NCBI GenBank assembly: GCA_937139605.1
Contig: CAKZQG010000011.1
Coordinates: 1 to 64,000 of the forward strand
Reading direction: 5' to 3'
DNA: 64,000 nt
Origin: an uncultured bacterium
GTDB lineage: Bacteria; DRYD01
The translations under genes were made by a program, and so were the position numbers. Below the pieces are notes generated by a model. The model made no database searches, had not been told where the DNA came from, and saw nothing but the letters and a program-made list of their open reading frames with translations. Shown here piece after piece: positions 24,688 through 35,954 of the stretch (its first letter is position 1; every line of letters begins with the position of its first letter).

Positions 24688-27060
24688 TTAAAAGATATTA
24701 AAAACAAGTAAGGAAATAGAGCTTAAAGCCATAGCAATAGAAGCTAACATCGGATTAATAAACACACCTAAACCATAAAATGCTCCCATAGCAACAGGTA
24801 TTAATAAAATATTATAAAAAAATACCCAAAACAAATTGAACCTTAACTTATTAAAAGTATTTAAACTAATTAAATAAAAATTCTTTAAAAAAGATATATC
24901 TTTTAAAATAACATCTGCTAAATTTTGACTCAAATCATTACCATATTCAAAAGAAATGCCAACATCAGCTTCCTTTATAACTAAACTATCATTAATTCCA
25001 TCTCCAATAAAAACAACAGGCCCCTCTTTTTTTAATTGAGTTAAAATATTATACTTTTTAACACTATCTACTTCATAAAAAATTTTATCTAAAGTAATAC
25101 CAATTTTCTTAGCTAAATTAATAGCAGATTCCTTAGAAGCACCAGTTAAAACATATATTTCCTTTTTATTATCTTTTAAAAACTTAATTAATTCAAAAAC
25201 TTTAGGTATTATCTCCTCTTGATAATTTATATACCCAATAAAAACTATCTCTTTTCCATTATTTAAATGACAAAAAATAATAAAATAAACTTTCAAATCT
25301 TCTAAATTATTTTTATCATTAATTTTATTATTAATATTTTCATTAATATCAAAATTCAAATTATTAATAATTTTATTTAAATTTTCATAAAAGAATTCTT
25401 TACTTCCTAAATAAACTTGATACTCAATATCTATTTTTTTATTATTTAATTCCTGATTAAAACTAACTTTAGAAAATATCCCTTTAGAAGTAATTTCTTT
25501 AAATTCTATTATTTTATGATATTTTAACAATTTATATAAACTAATTTTATACTTTTCCTTAATAAAATTATTTATAGTTTTAGATAATATATGATTAGAT
25601 TTATAAGTAGAAATAAATAAAGCTTGATTAACAAAATTGTTAATAAAATCATTATCAATAAAATCATTATTAGTATCTAAATTACCATTTTCATAATTAT
25701 AAATAGTAAAAAACTTTAAATCATTTATAATAAATTTATCGGAAGTAATAGTACCTGTTTTATCAAAAACAAATATTTTAGATTTAATAATTTTTTCGAA
25801 AGAAGAAATATCTTTAACTAATATGTTATTTTTAATAGAGTTAATAATGCCTTTATTAATAGCTAAGGGATAAGCTAACCCTATAGCACAAGGACAAGCT
25901 ACAATTAAAGTAGAAATAAAACTCTTAAAAGCCATATCATCATTATTAAAAATAAACTTCCAAACAATTAAACTCAAAACAGCTAAACTAAAAACAATAA
26001 TAACAAAATTCCCCGATATTCTATCAACTAAACTTAAATATTTTTTTTCCTTATTTGAAATATTTTTAATTAAATATTCCAATGAATTCCAAAAGGAATG
26101 CTGATAATTTTGGATAGCTTTTATTTTTATATTTCCATCATAAATTAAAGCCCCAGAAACAACTTTATCATTAACATTTACATTTATTTTATTAATTTCG
26201 CCATAAATAAAGTTCAAATCAATTAAAGCTTGGCCTTCTAAAATTATCCCATCAACAGGCACAAAATCCCCTTTCCTTAACTCTATAATATCTCCCTCTT
26301 TTATATCATAAATACTTAATTCCTTAACCTCATTATCAATAAATACTAAAACCTTTTGAGGTTTATATCTTAATAAATTAGTTATACTCCCAATTTTTTT
26401 AGATTTTAATCTATTTTCAATATATTTACCTAATAAAATAATAGAAATAATAATACTAGAAGTTTCAAAATAATAATTATGATGTTTAATAAAAAAATTG
26501 TAAACGCTATAAAAATAAGCAGAAGAAGTAGATAAAGTGATCAATACGTCCATATTAAGAATCCCATTCTTTATAGCAAAATAAGAATTCCTAAAAAATC
26601 TATACCCCCCAACTAAATATACAACACTAGAAATTAAAAATACTAAATACAAAACTTTACTATTATTTATCATAAGCTTATGAAAAAACATTGAAATTAT
26701 TAAAACAATACTAGCTAAAAAATTTATAAATAAAACAAACACAAACTCCTTATCAAAAAAAATATTATTAACTTTTTCTTGCTTAAAAGCAATATCTTTA
26801 TCACTAAAATTTTTATCTTTTTGTAATAACTCAAATTTATATCCTAAACTTTCTATATCATTTTTTATATTTTCTAAAATGTTATAATCCTTTAAAGATA
26901 TAAACAATTTAGAAGAGTTCAAATCAAGATCAAAAAAATTAATTTCATTTTCATATTTTTTTAATTTAGATTTAATAGTATTAACACAATTAACGCAATG
27001 CATTCTGTTAATATAAACTTCTAATAAATCATTTTCTAAGTTGCTTTTAGTTTTACTCAT
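24688..27060 (-). CDS. copA: Copper-translocating P-type ATPase
   Basis: A P1B-type ATPase that exports Cu+. The N-terminal heavy-metal domain has MHCVNC (Cys22 and Cys25). The transmembrane metal site is CPC in VACPCAIGLAYPLA. The phosphorylated Asp is in FDKTGTIT and the hinge is GDGINDS. Copper-specific residues appear in FFYNILLIP and in the last helix NPMLASIAMALSSISLLVFN (Met and Ser-Ser). The 790-residue length is normal. AGGGAGGGG precedes the ATG. The cytoplasmic nucleotide domain is Asn-rich and has short insertions. No copper regulator or chaperone is next to it. Confidence 0.93.
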   Translation of the reverse strand: MSKTKSNLENDLLEVYINRMHCVNCVNTIKSKLKKYENEINFFDLDLNSSKLFISLKDYNILENIKNDIESLGYKFELLQKDKNFSDKDIAFKQEKVNNIFFDKEFVFVLFINFLASIVLIISMFFHKLMINNSKVLYLVFLISSVVYLVGGYRFFRNSYFAIKNGILNMDVLITLSTSSAYFYSVYNFFIKHHNYYFETSSIIISIILLGKYIENRLKSKKIGSITNLLRYKPQKVLVFIDNEVKELSIYDIKEGDIIELRKGDFVPVDGIILEGQALIDLNFIYGEINKINVNVNDKVVSGALIYDGNIKIKAIQNYQHSFWNSLEYLIKNISNKEKKYLSLVDRISGNFVIIVFSLAVLSLIVWKFIFNNDDMAFKSFISTLIVACPCAIGLAYPLAINKGIINSIKNNILVKDISSFEKIIKSKIFVFDKTGTITSDKFIINDLKFFTIYNYENGNLDTNNDFIDNDFINNFVNQALFISTYKSNHILSKTINNFIKEKYKISLYKLLKYHKIIEFKEITSKGIFSKVSFNQELNNKKIDIEYQVYLGSKEFFYENLNKIINNLNFDINENINNKINDKNNLEDLKVYFIIFCHLNNGKEIVFIGYINYQEEIIPKVFELIKFLKDNKKEIYVLTGASKESAINLAKKIGITLDKIFYEVDSVKKYNILTQLKKEGPVVFIGDGINDSLVIKEADVGISFEYGNDLSQNLADVILKDISFLKNFYLISLNTFNKLRFNLFWVFFYNILLIPVAMGAFYGLGVFINPMLASIAMALSSISLLVFNIF

Positions 27061-27305
27061 TAATTATACCCCTCCCTTACTATTATTCTTTCTATTAATA
27101 TTATTCTTTTTATATTGCATTACCTCCTTTAATTAATAAAATTTAGCACAAAATGTAAAACTAAAATATTAATTAGACAAAAATTTACTTTTTTAACATT
27201 ATCTTCCTTATTTTTTTTTATTTTTTATTAATATTTATTAATGTAAATCCCAAGAATAAAAAGCATAATAAAAAACAAAAATATAATACAGGAGGTATAA
27301 ATGTA

Positions 27306-28174
27306 ATGATAAATTCAACACCTATAAATAATTCATTATCCAACGCAAATTCCTCTAAAGTTCAAAATCCAGAAAATAATGACAACAAAGTAGAGGATAT
27401 TTCAATATTAACAGCTGGTAAAAGCGTTTTAGCGGCTTTAACAGATTCCTTAATTATGGGTACTGGTAATACTCTTGTAACTTTAAAAAACTTACCAAAA
27501 ATATCTATCAATACTTTTAAAGCTATAAAAATACGGAACTTATTGGTCCCAACTTAAAAGCTTTATTATTTTCAGTTTTACCTTTAGGTATAATTATAGC
27601 ACCGGTATTAACTGCATTAGCTTGTTTCCTATTTGGTTTATTTAAAGGAGTTGATAATATCCTCGATAATAAAAAAACTTTAGCAGAATCAATATCAGAT
27701 ACTATAAATACTGTATCAAAATTTGATAACAAAATACTTAAAGAAGAACTACAAAATATAATTAAAGATTTTGAAAATGTAAAATTAGAAGATGGAGAAA
27801 AGCCAGTAGATATAAAAGTATACGAAACTTTTAGAGGAATAGTAGCTTCTCTTATAAATGGGGCAATAGGAACAGCTGTATTTCCTACAGTAACCTTAGC
27901 TAACTTACCTAGTATTTTAATCAATTTTTATAAAGAAGTATTAAAAAACCAAGAAATAGGTCCAGTTTATAAATCAACTATAATTATTTTATCACTCTTA
28001 GCTTTGCCACTTATCCCCCCACTTAGCACAGTAGGAGGAACTATTTATGGGTTATACAAAGGATTAACTGAAGGATATAAAGAAGGAATATCTAAAAGTA
28101 TATCAGAATTACTTAAAGACGTTAAAGAATACAACAAATTCCTAAAAACATTAAATAAAAATGAAGAGCTATAA
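27306..28174 (+). CDS. Internally duplicated membrane protein, interrupted by a one-base frameshift
   Basis: The frame from the ATG at 27306 (GGAGG 10 bases upstream) stops at 27557, but the -1 frame is open to 28174 with good protein content. Adding one A to the A5 run at 27527-27531 joins the two into about 289 residues. The joined protein holds two related halves: SLIMGTGNTLVTLKNLPKIS with ELIGPNLKALLF, and SLINGAIGTAVFPTVTLANL with EIGPVYKSTIII. Each half ends in a hydrophobic helix and GLFKG or GLYKG. The function is unknown. The TTTAACAT motif upstream (27192) is shared with flagellar genes. A terminator follows at 28229. Confidence 0.65.
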
Positions 28175-28228
28175 AATAAAAAATTTACTTATAACATATT
28201 AATTTAAAAAACTAAAACAAAATATTAT

Positions 28229-28264
28229 AAGGGGAACATTTAAAAAGTTCCCCTTATTTATTTT
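28229..28264 (+). terminator. Rho-independent terminator after the 27306 gene
   Basis: AAGGGGAAC pairs with GTTCCCCTT around a 9-base loop, followed by ATTTATTTT. A 9-bp G+C-rich stem is distinctive in this AT-rich DNA. Confidence 0.85.
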
Positions 28265-28454
28265 AGAGATAAATCTTCTATAATTTTTATTATATTAAAA
28301 TATAATAAAAAAGCAAACAACTATTTTTTTAATTACTTTTAAGCTAAATCTCTTCTTTTTCATAATGAAAGTAATAAATAATTAAAAATTATAATAAAAG
28401 ATACCAAAACAAAAAAATCTATAAGAATTTTTAAAATCTAATAAGCTTTTTTAA

Positions 28455-30110
28455 TTATTTAATAACATATTTACCTAGATAAGGTTTAACTTTTCCTTGA
28501 TCTAAAATATATTCTTTAAAACAGTACTGACATTTAGAATAATTATTATCATCAAAGATCAACTTATTTCCACATTGGCAAACCCAACCTATCTGCTTAG
28601 CAGGTACTCCAACAACAAGTGCATAATCAGGTACATCCCTATTAACAACAGCACCAGCACCAACAAACGCATACTCCCCAATAGTTACCCCACAAACAAT
28701 AGTAGCATTAGCACCAATAGTAGCACCTTTCTTTACTAACGTATTCCTAAATTCATGTTTTCTTTCAATAAAAGCTCTAGGGTTATATACATTAGTAAAA
28801 ACACAAGAAGGACCACAAAAAACATCATCTTCTAATATAACCCCCTTGTATATTGAAACATTATTCTGTATCTTACAATTATTACCAATAACAACATCAG
28901 GCCCTATCATAACATTCTGCCCTATAATAACATTAGCGCCAATTTTAGTGTTTTTTAAAATATGAGAAAAATGCCAAATCTTAGTATTAGAACCTATTTC
29001 CACATTTTCATCTACATAACTACTCTCATGTACAAAAACATCCTTTAATTCACTTTTTATCTTGCTGTTTTTAATATAAATCTCAGAATAGCTATTTTGA
29101 GATTCTATTTTTTGTTGGGATTCTAATTGTTTTTGTGCAATTTCTAAAACCCTTAAAACTCTCAAAGATTCATAAGAATCAGTTAATGGTTTTTTATTAT
29201 TTAAAATACAATCAATAAAATGAATCAGTTCATTTTTAAGGGGCTCAGATTTATCAATTTCTATTATTTCATATTCAGCTTTATTAGCAACAGGAATCTT
29301 CCCATCTATCCAAGTAGTTTTATGGGGGTATAAAAATAGCTTTTCTTTAGTTAAATCATCAAAAACAATCATCCCTTCACTACCGACAAAAACCATCTTT
29401 TGCTCCTTATAAGGATGTAACCAACTAACAAAAATATGCCCCTTAACATTATTATCAAACTCTAAAATAGTAGTAGTAGCATCAAAAATCCCTTTATTAA
29501 GATAATCTCCACCAAATGAAAAAACCTTAATAGGTTCTTTACCAAGTATATATAAAATTACCGAAATATCATGAGGAGCAAAAGACCACAAAATATTCTC
29601 TTCTACCCTTATCTTCCCTATATTCAATCTATTAGAATAAAAATAAAATAACTTTCCAATTACTCCTTTATTAATTAACTCTTTTATTTTAGGGATAGCA
29701 GGATGATAAAGCAATATATGCCCAACCATAAGCACTTTATTTTTAGCCGTAGCTAAATTATGTAATTCTAAAGCTTGATTATAATTTAAAGCTAAAGGTT
29801 TTTCTACAAATACGTGTTTATCATTAAACAAAGCAAGCCTAACTAATTCGTAATGAGTAGCAGCAGGCGTAGAAATAATAACCCCATCTAAATCCTTATC
29901 CTCTATTATTTCATTTAAATCATTTTTTATAATCACTTCTTTTAATATTTCTTTATTAGATAATTCATTATTAATAAAGTTAATAATATTTTGAGTATTT
30001 TTATCAACAATATATTTTAATTTAAAGTTTTTAAATGTTTGTTCAAGATTTATTAGGTTTTTTAGGATATTTTTCCCCCAGTAGCCAACCCCAACATGAG
30101 CTAAATTCAT
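28455..30110 (-). CDS. Fused Gfo/Idh/MocA oxidoreductase and hexapeptide acetyltransferase (WbpB-WbpD-like)
   Basis: A two-domain enzyme for an amino-sugar of a surface polysaccharide. Residues 1-330 form an NAD-dependent oxidoreductase: [11 protein letters not shown] is the nucleotide loop and [10 protein letters not shown] the catalytic Lys motif. From about 365 a left-handed beta helix follows ([20 protein letters not shown]), ending in [14 protein letters not shown] and a CxxC pair, as in WbpD/WlbB N-acetyltransferases. WbpB and WbpD act in UDP-2,3-diacetamido-uronic acid synthesis; here they are one chain. GGGGGA precedes the ATG at 30110 (551 residues). The C-terminal CxCG with CQYC may bind zinc. 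Confidence 0.85.
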   Translation of the reverse strand: MNLAHVGVGYWGKNILKNLINLEQTFKNFKLKYIVDKNTQNIINFINNELSNKEILKEVIIKNDLNEIIEDKDLDGVIISTPAATHYELVRLALFNDKHVFVEKPLALNYNQALELHNLATAKNKVLMVGHILLYHPAIPKIKELINKGVIGKLFYFYSNRLNIGKIRVEENILWSFAPHDISVILYILGKEPIKVFSFGGDYLNKGIFDATTTILEFDNNVKGHIFVSWLHPYKEQKMVFVGSEGMIVFDDLTKEKLFLYPHKTTWIDGKIPVANKAEYEIIEIDKSEPLKNELIHFIDCILNNKKPLTDSYESLRVLRVLEIAQKQLESQQKIESQNSYSEIYIKNSKIKSELKDVFVHESSYVDENVEIGSNTKIWHFSHILKNTKIGANVIIGQNVMIGPDVVIGNNCKIQNNVSIYKGVILEDDVFCGPSCVFTNVYNPRAFIERKHEFRNTLVKKGATIGANATIVCGVTIGEYAFVGAGAVVNRDVPDYALVVGVPAKQIGWVCQCGNKLIFDDNNYSKCQYCFKEYILDQGKVKPYLGKYVIK

Positions 30111-30145
30111 AAAAAATCCCCCTTTATTTTTTATATCTTTTACTT

Positions 30146-30865
30146 TTAGCACATTTTTTTTATAAATATCTTTTGTAATTCCTTAATTTTTTTAGAATTA
30201 ATAATTTTAGGTTTATTTAGCATTAGAGAATAATAATAAATTTTAGCAGCATGCTCAATAGTTTTAGTAATATCAATTAATTTATCTAAATCATTACCAA
30301 AAACTACTAAACCATGATTAAACATAATAACAGGAAAATACCCTTCTTTCTTTATTTTATTAACTACTTTATTAGCTAATTTTAAAGTAGAAGGAGTTTC
30401 ATAACGAACATATATAATCTTGGGAATTTTTAAATAAGATTCCGGCATTATTTTAGTTTCTATCTTCTTATTTAAAACAGCAAAAACAGTACAATAAAAC
30501 GGATGTGTATGAATTATAAAGTTAATATTATTTAATTCTTTATAGATAGCTAAATGTAAATTAATTTCAGAAGTTTGTTTTAATCCATGAATTAAATTAT
30601 TATCTAAATCAATTAAACTTAGTTCATCCTTAGTTAATCTGTTTTTAGGTTTTAAAGAACTTATAGAACTAGGAGTAGATAAAACGTATTTGGTTTGCTT
30701 ATACTCTATTAAAGTACTAACATTACCAGAAGTATTAGGAAAATAATTTTCATCTAACTCCTGCAAAACTTTTAAAATATATTGAGAATAATTATTATAA
30801 ATAAAATCTATATCTTCTTTAGTAAGATTATTATTATTTTGTTTATTATTTTTAGTTTTTAACAT
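30146..30865 (-). CDS. Class II aldolase/adducin family protein
   Basis: A zinc-dependent aldolase or dehydratase of the FucA/AraD/MtnB fold, 239 residues. Zinc ligands are in [13 protein letters not shown] and a later His in [10 protein letters not shown]; the catalytic acid is likely the Glu in MPESYLK. NTSGNVS is the usual phosphate-binding motif. The frame is open from a GTG at 30910, but that codon lies inside the terminator hairpin, so I place the start at the ATG at 30865. It is followed closely by the fused sugar enzyme, suggesting sugar metabolism. The substrate is unknown. Confidence 0.8.
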   Translation of the reverse strand: MLKTKNNKQNNNNLTKEDIDFIYNNYSQYILKVLQELDENYFPNTSGNVSTLIEYKQTKYVLSTPSSISSLKPKNRLTKDELSLIDLDNNLIHGLKQTSEINLHLAIYKELNNINFIIHTHPFYCTVFAVLNKKIETKIMPESYLKIPKIIYVRYETPSTLKLANKVVNKIKKEGYFPVIMFNHGLVVFGNDLDKLIDITKTIEHAAKIYYYSLMLNKPKIINSKKIKELQKIFIKKMC

Positions 30866-30898
30866 ACAAAAAGAATAAAAATCTTTAAGTAAAAAGAT

Positions 30899-30941
30899 AA
30901 AATCTCCCACGTATATAAAATATTAATACGTGGGAGATTTT
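30899..30941 (-). terminator. Terminator after hppA
   Basis: A perfect 16-bp stem (AAAATCTCCCACGTAT with its complement) has an 11-base loop and is flanked by T runs on both sides. It lies between the hppA stop and the next minus-strand gene, and is structurally bidirectional. Confidence 0.88.
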
Positions 30942-30976
30942 TAATCTTATTTTAATTTTATTTTAATTTAATATTT

Positions 30977-33358
30977 TTATACTTTAGCTTCATCAGTTAG
31001 TTTAGATTGGTTTTGATGTTTAGAAGCCAATTTTTGTAGTTCAATTTTAGCTTCTTCAGTATCAAGTAATGATCCCTTATTAGATACATATACAGCAATT
31101 AACAATAGAATTAGGCTTATTAAAACAGCAAATATTTTAACAGGTAAAGACACTTCAGCACCAACAGCAATTAATGGAGCAATTAGTAAAGCTACCAAGT
31201 TTATTACTTTAATTAATGGGTTAATAGCAGGTCCGGTAGTATCTTTTAAAGGATCTCCAACAGTATCCCCAACAACAGCCGCTTTATGATATTCTGTACC
31301 TTTTCCTCCTAAGAATCCTTCTTCTATCTTCTTTTTAGCGTTATCCCATAATCCCCCAGCATTAGCCATATAAACTGCTAATAATTGTCCTACTAATATA
31401 ACTCCACCTAAGAAAGCTCCTAAAGCTTCAGCATTAAATAAAAATCCAACTAAAATAGGAGAAAATACCCCTAAGATTCCAGGACCTATTAATTCTTTTT
31501 GGGCAGCAGTAGTCGCTATACTTACACATTTCCCATATTCTGGTTTAGCTTGACCTTCTTTTAAACCAGGGATTTCCCTAAATTGTCTTCTAACTTCTTC
31601 TACTATTTTAAAAGCGCTTCTACCAACAGCATTTATAGTAAAACTAGCAAAAAAGAAAGGAATGGCTCCCCCAAAAAGCAAGCCTAAAAACACTAATGGC
31701 TGATCTATTCTTATACCGGTAGTTAAATTAGCGGAGCTAACATAAGATACAAACAAAGATACTGCAGCAAAAACAGCAGTAGCTATAGCTAATCCTTTAG
31801 TTAATGCCTTAGTAGTATTACCTACAGCATCTAATTTAGCTATAATCTCTTGTGGTCTTTTATTATCGAGCTTATTAGCGATACCTGACATTTCAAAGAC
31901 TCCATTAGCATTATCACTAATAGGCCCATAAGTATCCATAGCAAGGATATATCCAGTAGTAGTAAGCAATCCAACTCCTGCTAACGAGATAGCATACATC
32001 TGTAGATATAAGTTATTATCAGGTAAGAAAAGTAAATAAGATAAAGCGATAACAAAGATGATAGCTAATATAGCCCAAGCACTACTTTGATACCCATGAG
32101 CCATACCACTTAATATCAAAGTAGCAGTTCCAGTTTTAGAAGAATAGGAAGTTTCAGTTACCGGTAGTTTATCAATATGAGTATAATAATCAGTAATATA
32201 TAAAGTAATAGCAGCTAAAACAACTCCTAAGGAAGTAGCTAAAAAGAATCTAAAGTCATGCCCAAACCAGTTAGCCCAAGAAGGGGTAGTAGGAAGGATA
32301 GGAATTAAAAAATTAATAAAGAAAGCTCCAATTAATGTAGTAAATAAAGAAATCCAGAAACCGAAATTGATTGGTCTCATTGGATTAGTATCGTCTTCTT
32401 TAGGATTTAGTGATATTACTCCAATGATAGCAGTAATAGCACCTAAGGCTCTTATTAGTAATGGATAAAATACTAAAAGTAGTACCCAGTTATTTATATT
32501 ATAATTATTTTGTAGTAAAAGGTTTTTAAAGTTTTGATCTAAGAATACAACGACTCCAAGGACAATAGAAGCGACTAAAGTGACTGCATAGCTTTCAAAT
32601 ACGTCAGCAACCATACCAGCACAATCTCCTACGTTATCACCGACATTATCTGCAATAACAGCAGGGTTCCTAGGGTCATCTTCAGGAATCCCTGCTTCAA
32701 CTTTACCCACTATATCGGCTCCAACATCAGCGGCTTTAGTATAAATTCCTCCACCAACCCGCATAAACAATGCTCCCAATGATCCCCCAAACCCAAATCC
32801 AATAAATACTTTAACAGCTTCTTCTTTATAAATAAAAAACAATAAGACAGCACCTAAGAGAGCTAACCCAACAGTAGCCATCCCAGCTACGCTACCAGCT
32901 CTAAAAGCTATTTTCATAGCATTAACATAACTATTAATAGCAGCATAAGCAGTTCTTTGGTTAGCTCTTACTGCCAAATACATTCCTAAGAAACCAGCAG
33001 TATAAGAAAACCCTACTCCTAATAAGAAAGCAAAACTAACCCCTAATGCTAAAAAAGAATTATTAAATATGGAATTATATAAAAAGAACAATGCAATAGC
33101 TAAGATAATAACAAATAGGGACATAGTATTAAGTTGTTTATTAAGGTAAGCTTGGGCTCCTTCTTGGATAGCAGCTGCTACTTGTTGCATCTCTGGAGTT
33201 CCTGGATCTTTTTTCATTATATTAAAAAATGTTCCTAAACCAAAAGCTATACTAATTAATGCAGAAACTAATATTATTAATAAATAAAAATATTCATTAG
33301 AGCTTAAAGTAGGTAAAGTTATTGTAGTTTCTGAAGCTAAAAGCATTATACTAAACAT
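30977..33358 (-). CDS. hppA: Membrane-bound proton-translocating pyrophosphatase
   Basis: It hydrolyses pyrophosphate and pumps ions across the membrane, with about 16 helices in 793 residues. The active-site loop is [20 protein letters not shown], followed by [22 protein letters not shown]. The [10 protein letters not shown] segment has Lys and Thr at the positions that mark the K+-independent class; K+-dependent forms have Ala there. It is therefore predicted to be a K+-independent H+ pump. Its leader carries pseudoknot copy D, and a strong terminator follows. Confidence 0.96.
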   Translation of the reverse strand: MFSIMLLASETTITLPTLSSNEYFYLLIILVSALISIAFGLGTFFNIMKKDPGTPEMQQVAAAIQEGAQAYLNKQLNTMSLFVIILAIALFFLYNSIFNNSFLALGVSFAFLLGVGFSYTAGFLGMYLAVRANQRTAYAAINSYVNAMKIAFRAGSVAGMATVGLALLGAVLLFFIYKEEAVKVFIGFGFGGSLGALFMRVGGGIYTKAADVGADIVGKVEAGIPEDDPRNPAVIADNVGDNVGDCAGMVADVFESYAVTLVASIVLGVVVFLDQNFKNLLLQNNYNINNWVLLLVFYPLLIRALGAITAIIGVISLNPKEDDTNPMRPINFGFWISLFTTLIGAFFINFLIPILPTTPSWANWFGHDFRFFLATSLGVVLAAITLYITDYYTHIDKLPVTETSYSSKTGTATLILSGMAHGYQSSAWAILAIIFVIALSYLLFLPDNNLYLQMYAISLAGVGLLTTTGYILAMDTYGPISDNANGVFEMSGIANKLDNKRPQEIIAKLDAVGNTTKALTKGLAIATAVFAAVSLFVSYVSSANLTTGIRIDQPLVFLGLLFGGAIPFFFASFTINAVGRSAFKIVEEVRRQFREIPGLKEGQAKPEYGKCVSIATTAAQKELIGPGILGVFSPILVGFLFNAEALGAFLGGVILVGQLLAVYMANAGGLWDNAKKKIEEGFLGGKGTEYHKAAVVGDTVGDPLKDTTGPAINPLIKVINLVALLIAPLIAVGAEVSLPVKIFAVLISLILLLIAVYVSNKGSLLDTEEAKIELQKLASKHQNQSKLTDEAKV

Positions 33359-33373
33359 ATTTTTTTATTTATT

Positions 33374-33425
33374 CCCTATATTTAGGGGCAAGGATAATTT
33401 ATATTCCGCCATCCTTGCTTAGCGG
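33374..33425 (-). promoter_or_regulatory. Pseudoknot-plus-hairpin leader element, copy D (hppA)
   Basis: On the minus strand, CCGCT (33421-33425) pairs with GGCGG (33406-33410). GCAAGGAT pairs perfectly with ATCCTTGC (33388-33395) across the linker AATATAAATT. A hairpin CCCTA-AATA-TAGGG follows (33374-33387), 15 bases before the ATG. Stem 2 differs from the other three copies at several positions, yet pairing is kept, and GGCGG-x-ATA-y-AAAT is conserved. This is the most compact version, with no insert between stem 2 and stem 1. Confidence 0.7.
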
Positions 33426-33561
33426 TTTTTTTACTAACTTATTATAAATATTCTTTAAAATAATACTCAACCCTTTATTTAAAAAAATAATCAAAAAACA
33501 TTAATAAAAAAATATTAAATTAAATAAGAGGAAATATAATATAATATCTAAATAATAAAAT

Positions 33562-35895
33562 ATGGAAGAGAAAACTCAAAGTGACATTACAATAAGAATT
33601 CAAAAAGAATCTGATTTAAAAGATTATTCTGAAAACTTTTTTATAGATTTAAAAAATATAAAAAATATAGGGAACTATGAAATAATAACGGAATTGGAAA
33701 CGCAAGGGGGACAAGCTGATATATTTCTTGTTAAAAATAAAAATCAACAACATTTTGTTTTAAAATTATATAAAAAAAATGTAGATATAAATAATTTAGC
33801 TATAAATAAAGTAATAGAATTATCTAGAATTTATCCCCAATATTTTCTTAAAATTTATGAATTAAACTATGAACCTGAATTACAAAGATATTATGAAGTT
33901 CAAGAATACATAGAATATGGAAACTTAGAAGAATTTCATAAAAAAATTCTATATAAAGATCTTAATTATTCATTAATTGATAAAATAATTTATAAAATAA
34001 ATGAAGCATTAAATATTTTACATTCCAATGGGATTATTCATAGAGATCTTAAGCCTTCAAATATTTTAATTAGAAATATAATAAAATCAAATAATAAAAT
34101 AACGGATTTAGAGCTAGTATTATCTGATTTTAATATATCTGCTTTAATAGATATAAGTATAACAAAAAAAATGACCCAAGACATAAAGGGAACAATTCTT
34201 TACTTAGCTCCTGAAAGCTTTAGTAATATTGTAAAAAAAGAATCAGATTACTGGGCTTTAGGGATAATCCTTTATGAACTTCTTACTAATTGTAATCCAT
34301 TTCAAAACATAAACGTAAATTTAATAATTTATACTTTACTAACAAAAGGAATAGAAATTCCAAATAATCTACCATTAAAGTATCAACTTTTACTAAAAGG
34401 TTTATTACAAACTAACCCAGATAAAAGATTCACTTATAATCAAGTAAAAGAAATCCTAAATGCTAAAACAGACCAAGAACTAACAAAAATCTATGAAAAA
34501 TATTTTAAAGATACACAAAATAATACTAATAATTTAAAAACAATAATAAAATACAATAATAAAGAATATTATTCTATAGAGAATTTATTAGTTGAATTTA
34601 TAAGGGATTATGAATCATTTTTAAGTGGTTTAGAATTCTTTAAAACTAAAGATTTTGAAAACTTATTATCTCAAACAGATAAAGAAATAATAAAAAAAAT
34701 ATATTCATATGGTGTTATTGATGATATTGCTTTTAGTTTATTTCTTTCTTATAAACTCAATCTTCCTTTTTCTCTTTATAATATTCAAATTAATTCCCAA
34801 AATATAACTTCTATAATTGATAAGTATTTGGATAAAATAGAGTTAAGTCCTAGTGAACATAAAATTCTAAACCTTATAAAAAACATATTTTCAAATAATT
34901 CTCAAAATTTAGAAAAATATTACAACATATATGCTAATATAACTAATAAAATAGATCCCAAGTTAGAAACTTTTTTTAATAATTTATCTAAGATAAATTT
35001 TTATAATCAAAAAAATATAAGTATAGATAATATTTTGAGATTTGTTTTAATATTGAGTTTAACTGATAAAAAAAAATATATACTTCCTAAAGGTTTAAAT
35101 AATTTTAATATATTTGAGTATAACTTATCTTATAATATTCCAGTAATAAGCTATATAATAGAAAGAAGTGAAATAGATTATTTAAATAGGATTTACATTT
35201 TACCTTATGAAGTTAAAAATTTAGCAAATGCTTCTATAAGAGATTACATTCAGATAGTATCTTGGCTAAAGAATAACAAAGATGATTTAATATTAAAAAA
35301 AGATATAACTATTTCAAGAGATATATCAATAAAGGAATATGAAGTATTAAAGAAAAAGGTCTTACAACAAAAGATAAAAACTCCAACTTCCTCACAAAGA
35401 GTTATTAATATAAATCCCATAGAATTTAATAAACTAGTTATAATAAATAGATTGTTAATGGAGAATAATTTAAGAGATAATGAGTTAAATTATTATTTAA
35501 ATAATCCTCAAAATTTAAACTGGCAGATATATGATAGAATATATAAAAGGAACATAAAAAAGTTAGTAGATGTAATATATTCAAAGAATAGGCGGTTTAG
35601 AATTCCTTCTAGTTTAATTGTTTTATTTTTTTTATCTATATTTTCTTGTTTATTTTTGGGGATAGGTTTTTTTGTATGTAGAAATCCTTTCACTTTTTTA
35701 TATATGTTTGGTTGGAATTATGAATATTTATATTCATGTTTATTTGGGGGAATATTTTTAGTATTTTTAATTCCTTTAATAGTTTCCCCTTTTATAATAA
35801 GTGATTTATTATTTTATAGAAATATAAGTAAAGAAAAAATACAGATAGAACTAGAGAATAGAATTGATATGGAAGCTAAAAGGAATTTAAGATAA
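33562..35895 (+). CDS. Membrane-anchored Ser/Thr protein kinase
   Basis: A eukaryote-like kinase of 777 residues. The kinase domain spans about residues 36-310: glycine loop TQGGQADIFLV, Lys68 in FVLKLY, the catalytic loop IIHRDLKPSN (His160-Asp162), DFN at 189-191 in place of DFG, and APES at 216-219. The middle (330-680) is helical and unrecognised. Two hydrophobic segments lie near 683-705 and 720-750, so the kinase faces the cytoplasm from a C-terminal anchor. No extracellular PASTA domain is present. The start lacks a clear ribosome binding site. It has a paralogue at the left window edge. Confidence 0.85.
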   Translation: MEEKTQSDITIRIQKESDLKDYSENFFIDLKNIKNIGNYEIITELETQGGQADIFLVKNKNQQHFVLKLYKKNVDINNLAINKVIELSRIYPQYFLKIYELNYEPELQRYYEVQEYIEYGNLEEFHKKILYKDLNYSLIDKIIYKINEALNILHSNGIIHRDLKPSNILIRNIIKSNNKITDLELVLSDFNISALIDISITKKMTQDIKGTILYLAPESFSNIVKKESDYWALGIILYELLTNCNPFQNINVNLIIYTLLTKGIEIPNNLPLKYQLLLKGLLQTNPDKRFTYNQVKEILNAKTDQELTKIYEKYFKDTQNNTNNLKTIIKYNNKEYYSIENLLVEFIRDYESFLSGLEFFKTKDFENLLSQTDKEIIKKIYSYGVIDDIAFSLFLSYKLNLPFSLYNIQINSQNITSIIDKYLDKIELSPSEHKILNLIKNIFSNNSQNLEKYYNIYANITNKIDPKLETFFNNLSKINFYNQKNISIDNILRFVLILSLTDKKKYILPKGLNNFNIFEYNLSYNIPVISYIIERSEIDYLNRIYILPYEVKNLANASIRDYIQIVSWLKNNKDDLILKKDITISRDISIKEYEVLKKKVLQQKIKTPTSSQRVININPIEFNKLVIINRLLMENNLRDNELNYYLNNPQNLNWQIYDRIYKRNIKKLVDVIYSKNRRFRIPSSLIVLFFLSIFSCLFLGIGFFVCRNPFTFLYMFGWNYEYLYSCLFGGIFLVFLIPLIVSPFIISDLLFYRNISKEKIQIELENRIDMEAKRNLR

Positions 35896-35954
35896 TTAAA
35901 AAATGAAATAAAAGGAGGAAATTTAAAAGGGTTGGATAATAATAAAAATAGGGA

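Noticed and set aside
30866-30910. N-terminal extension of the class II aldolase from a GTG at 30910
   Set aside because: The GTG lies inside the terminator hairpin of hppA, and the extra residues do not resemble the family. The start was moved to the ATG at 30865.
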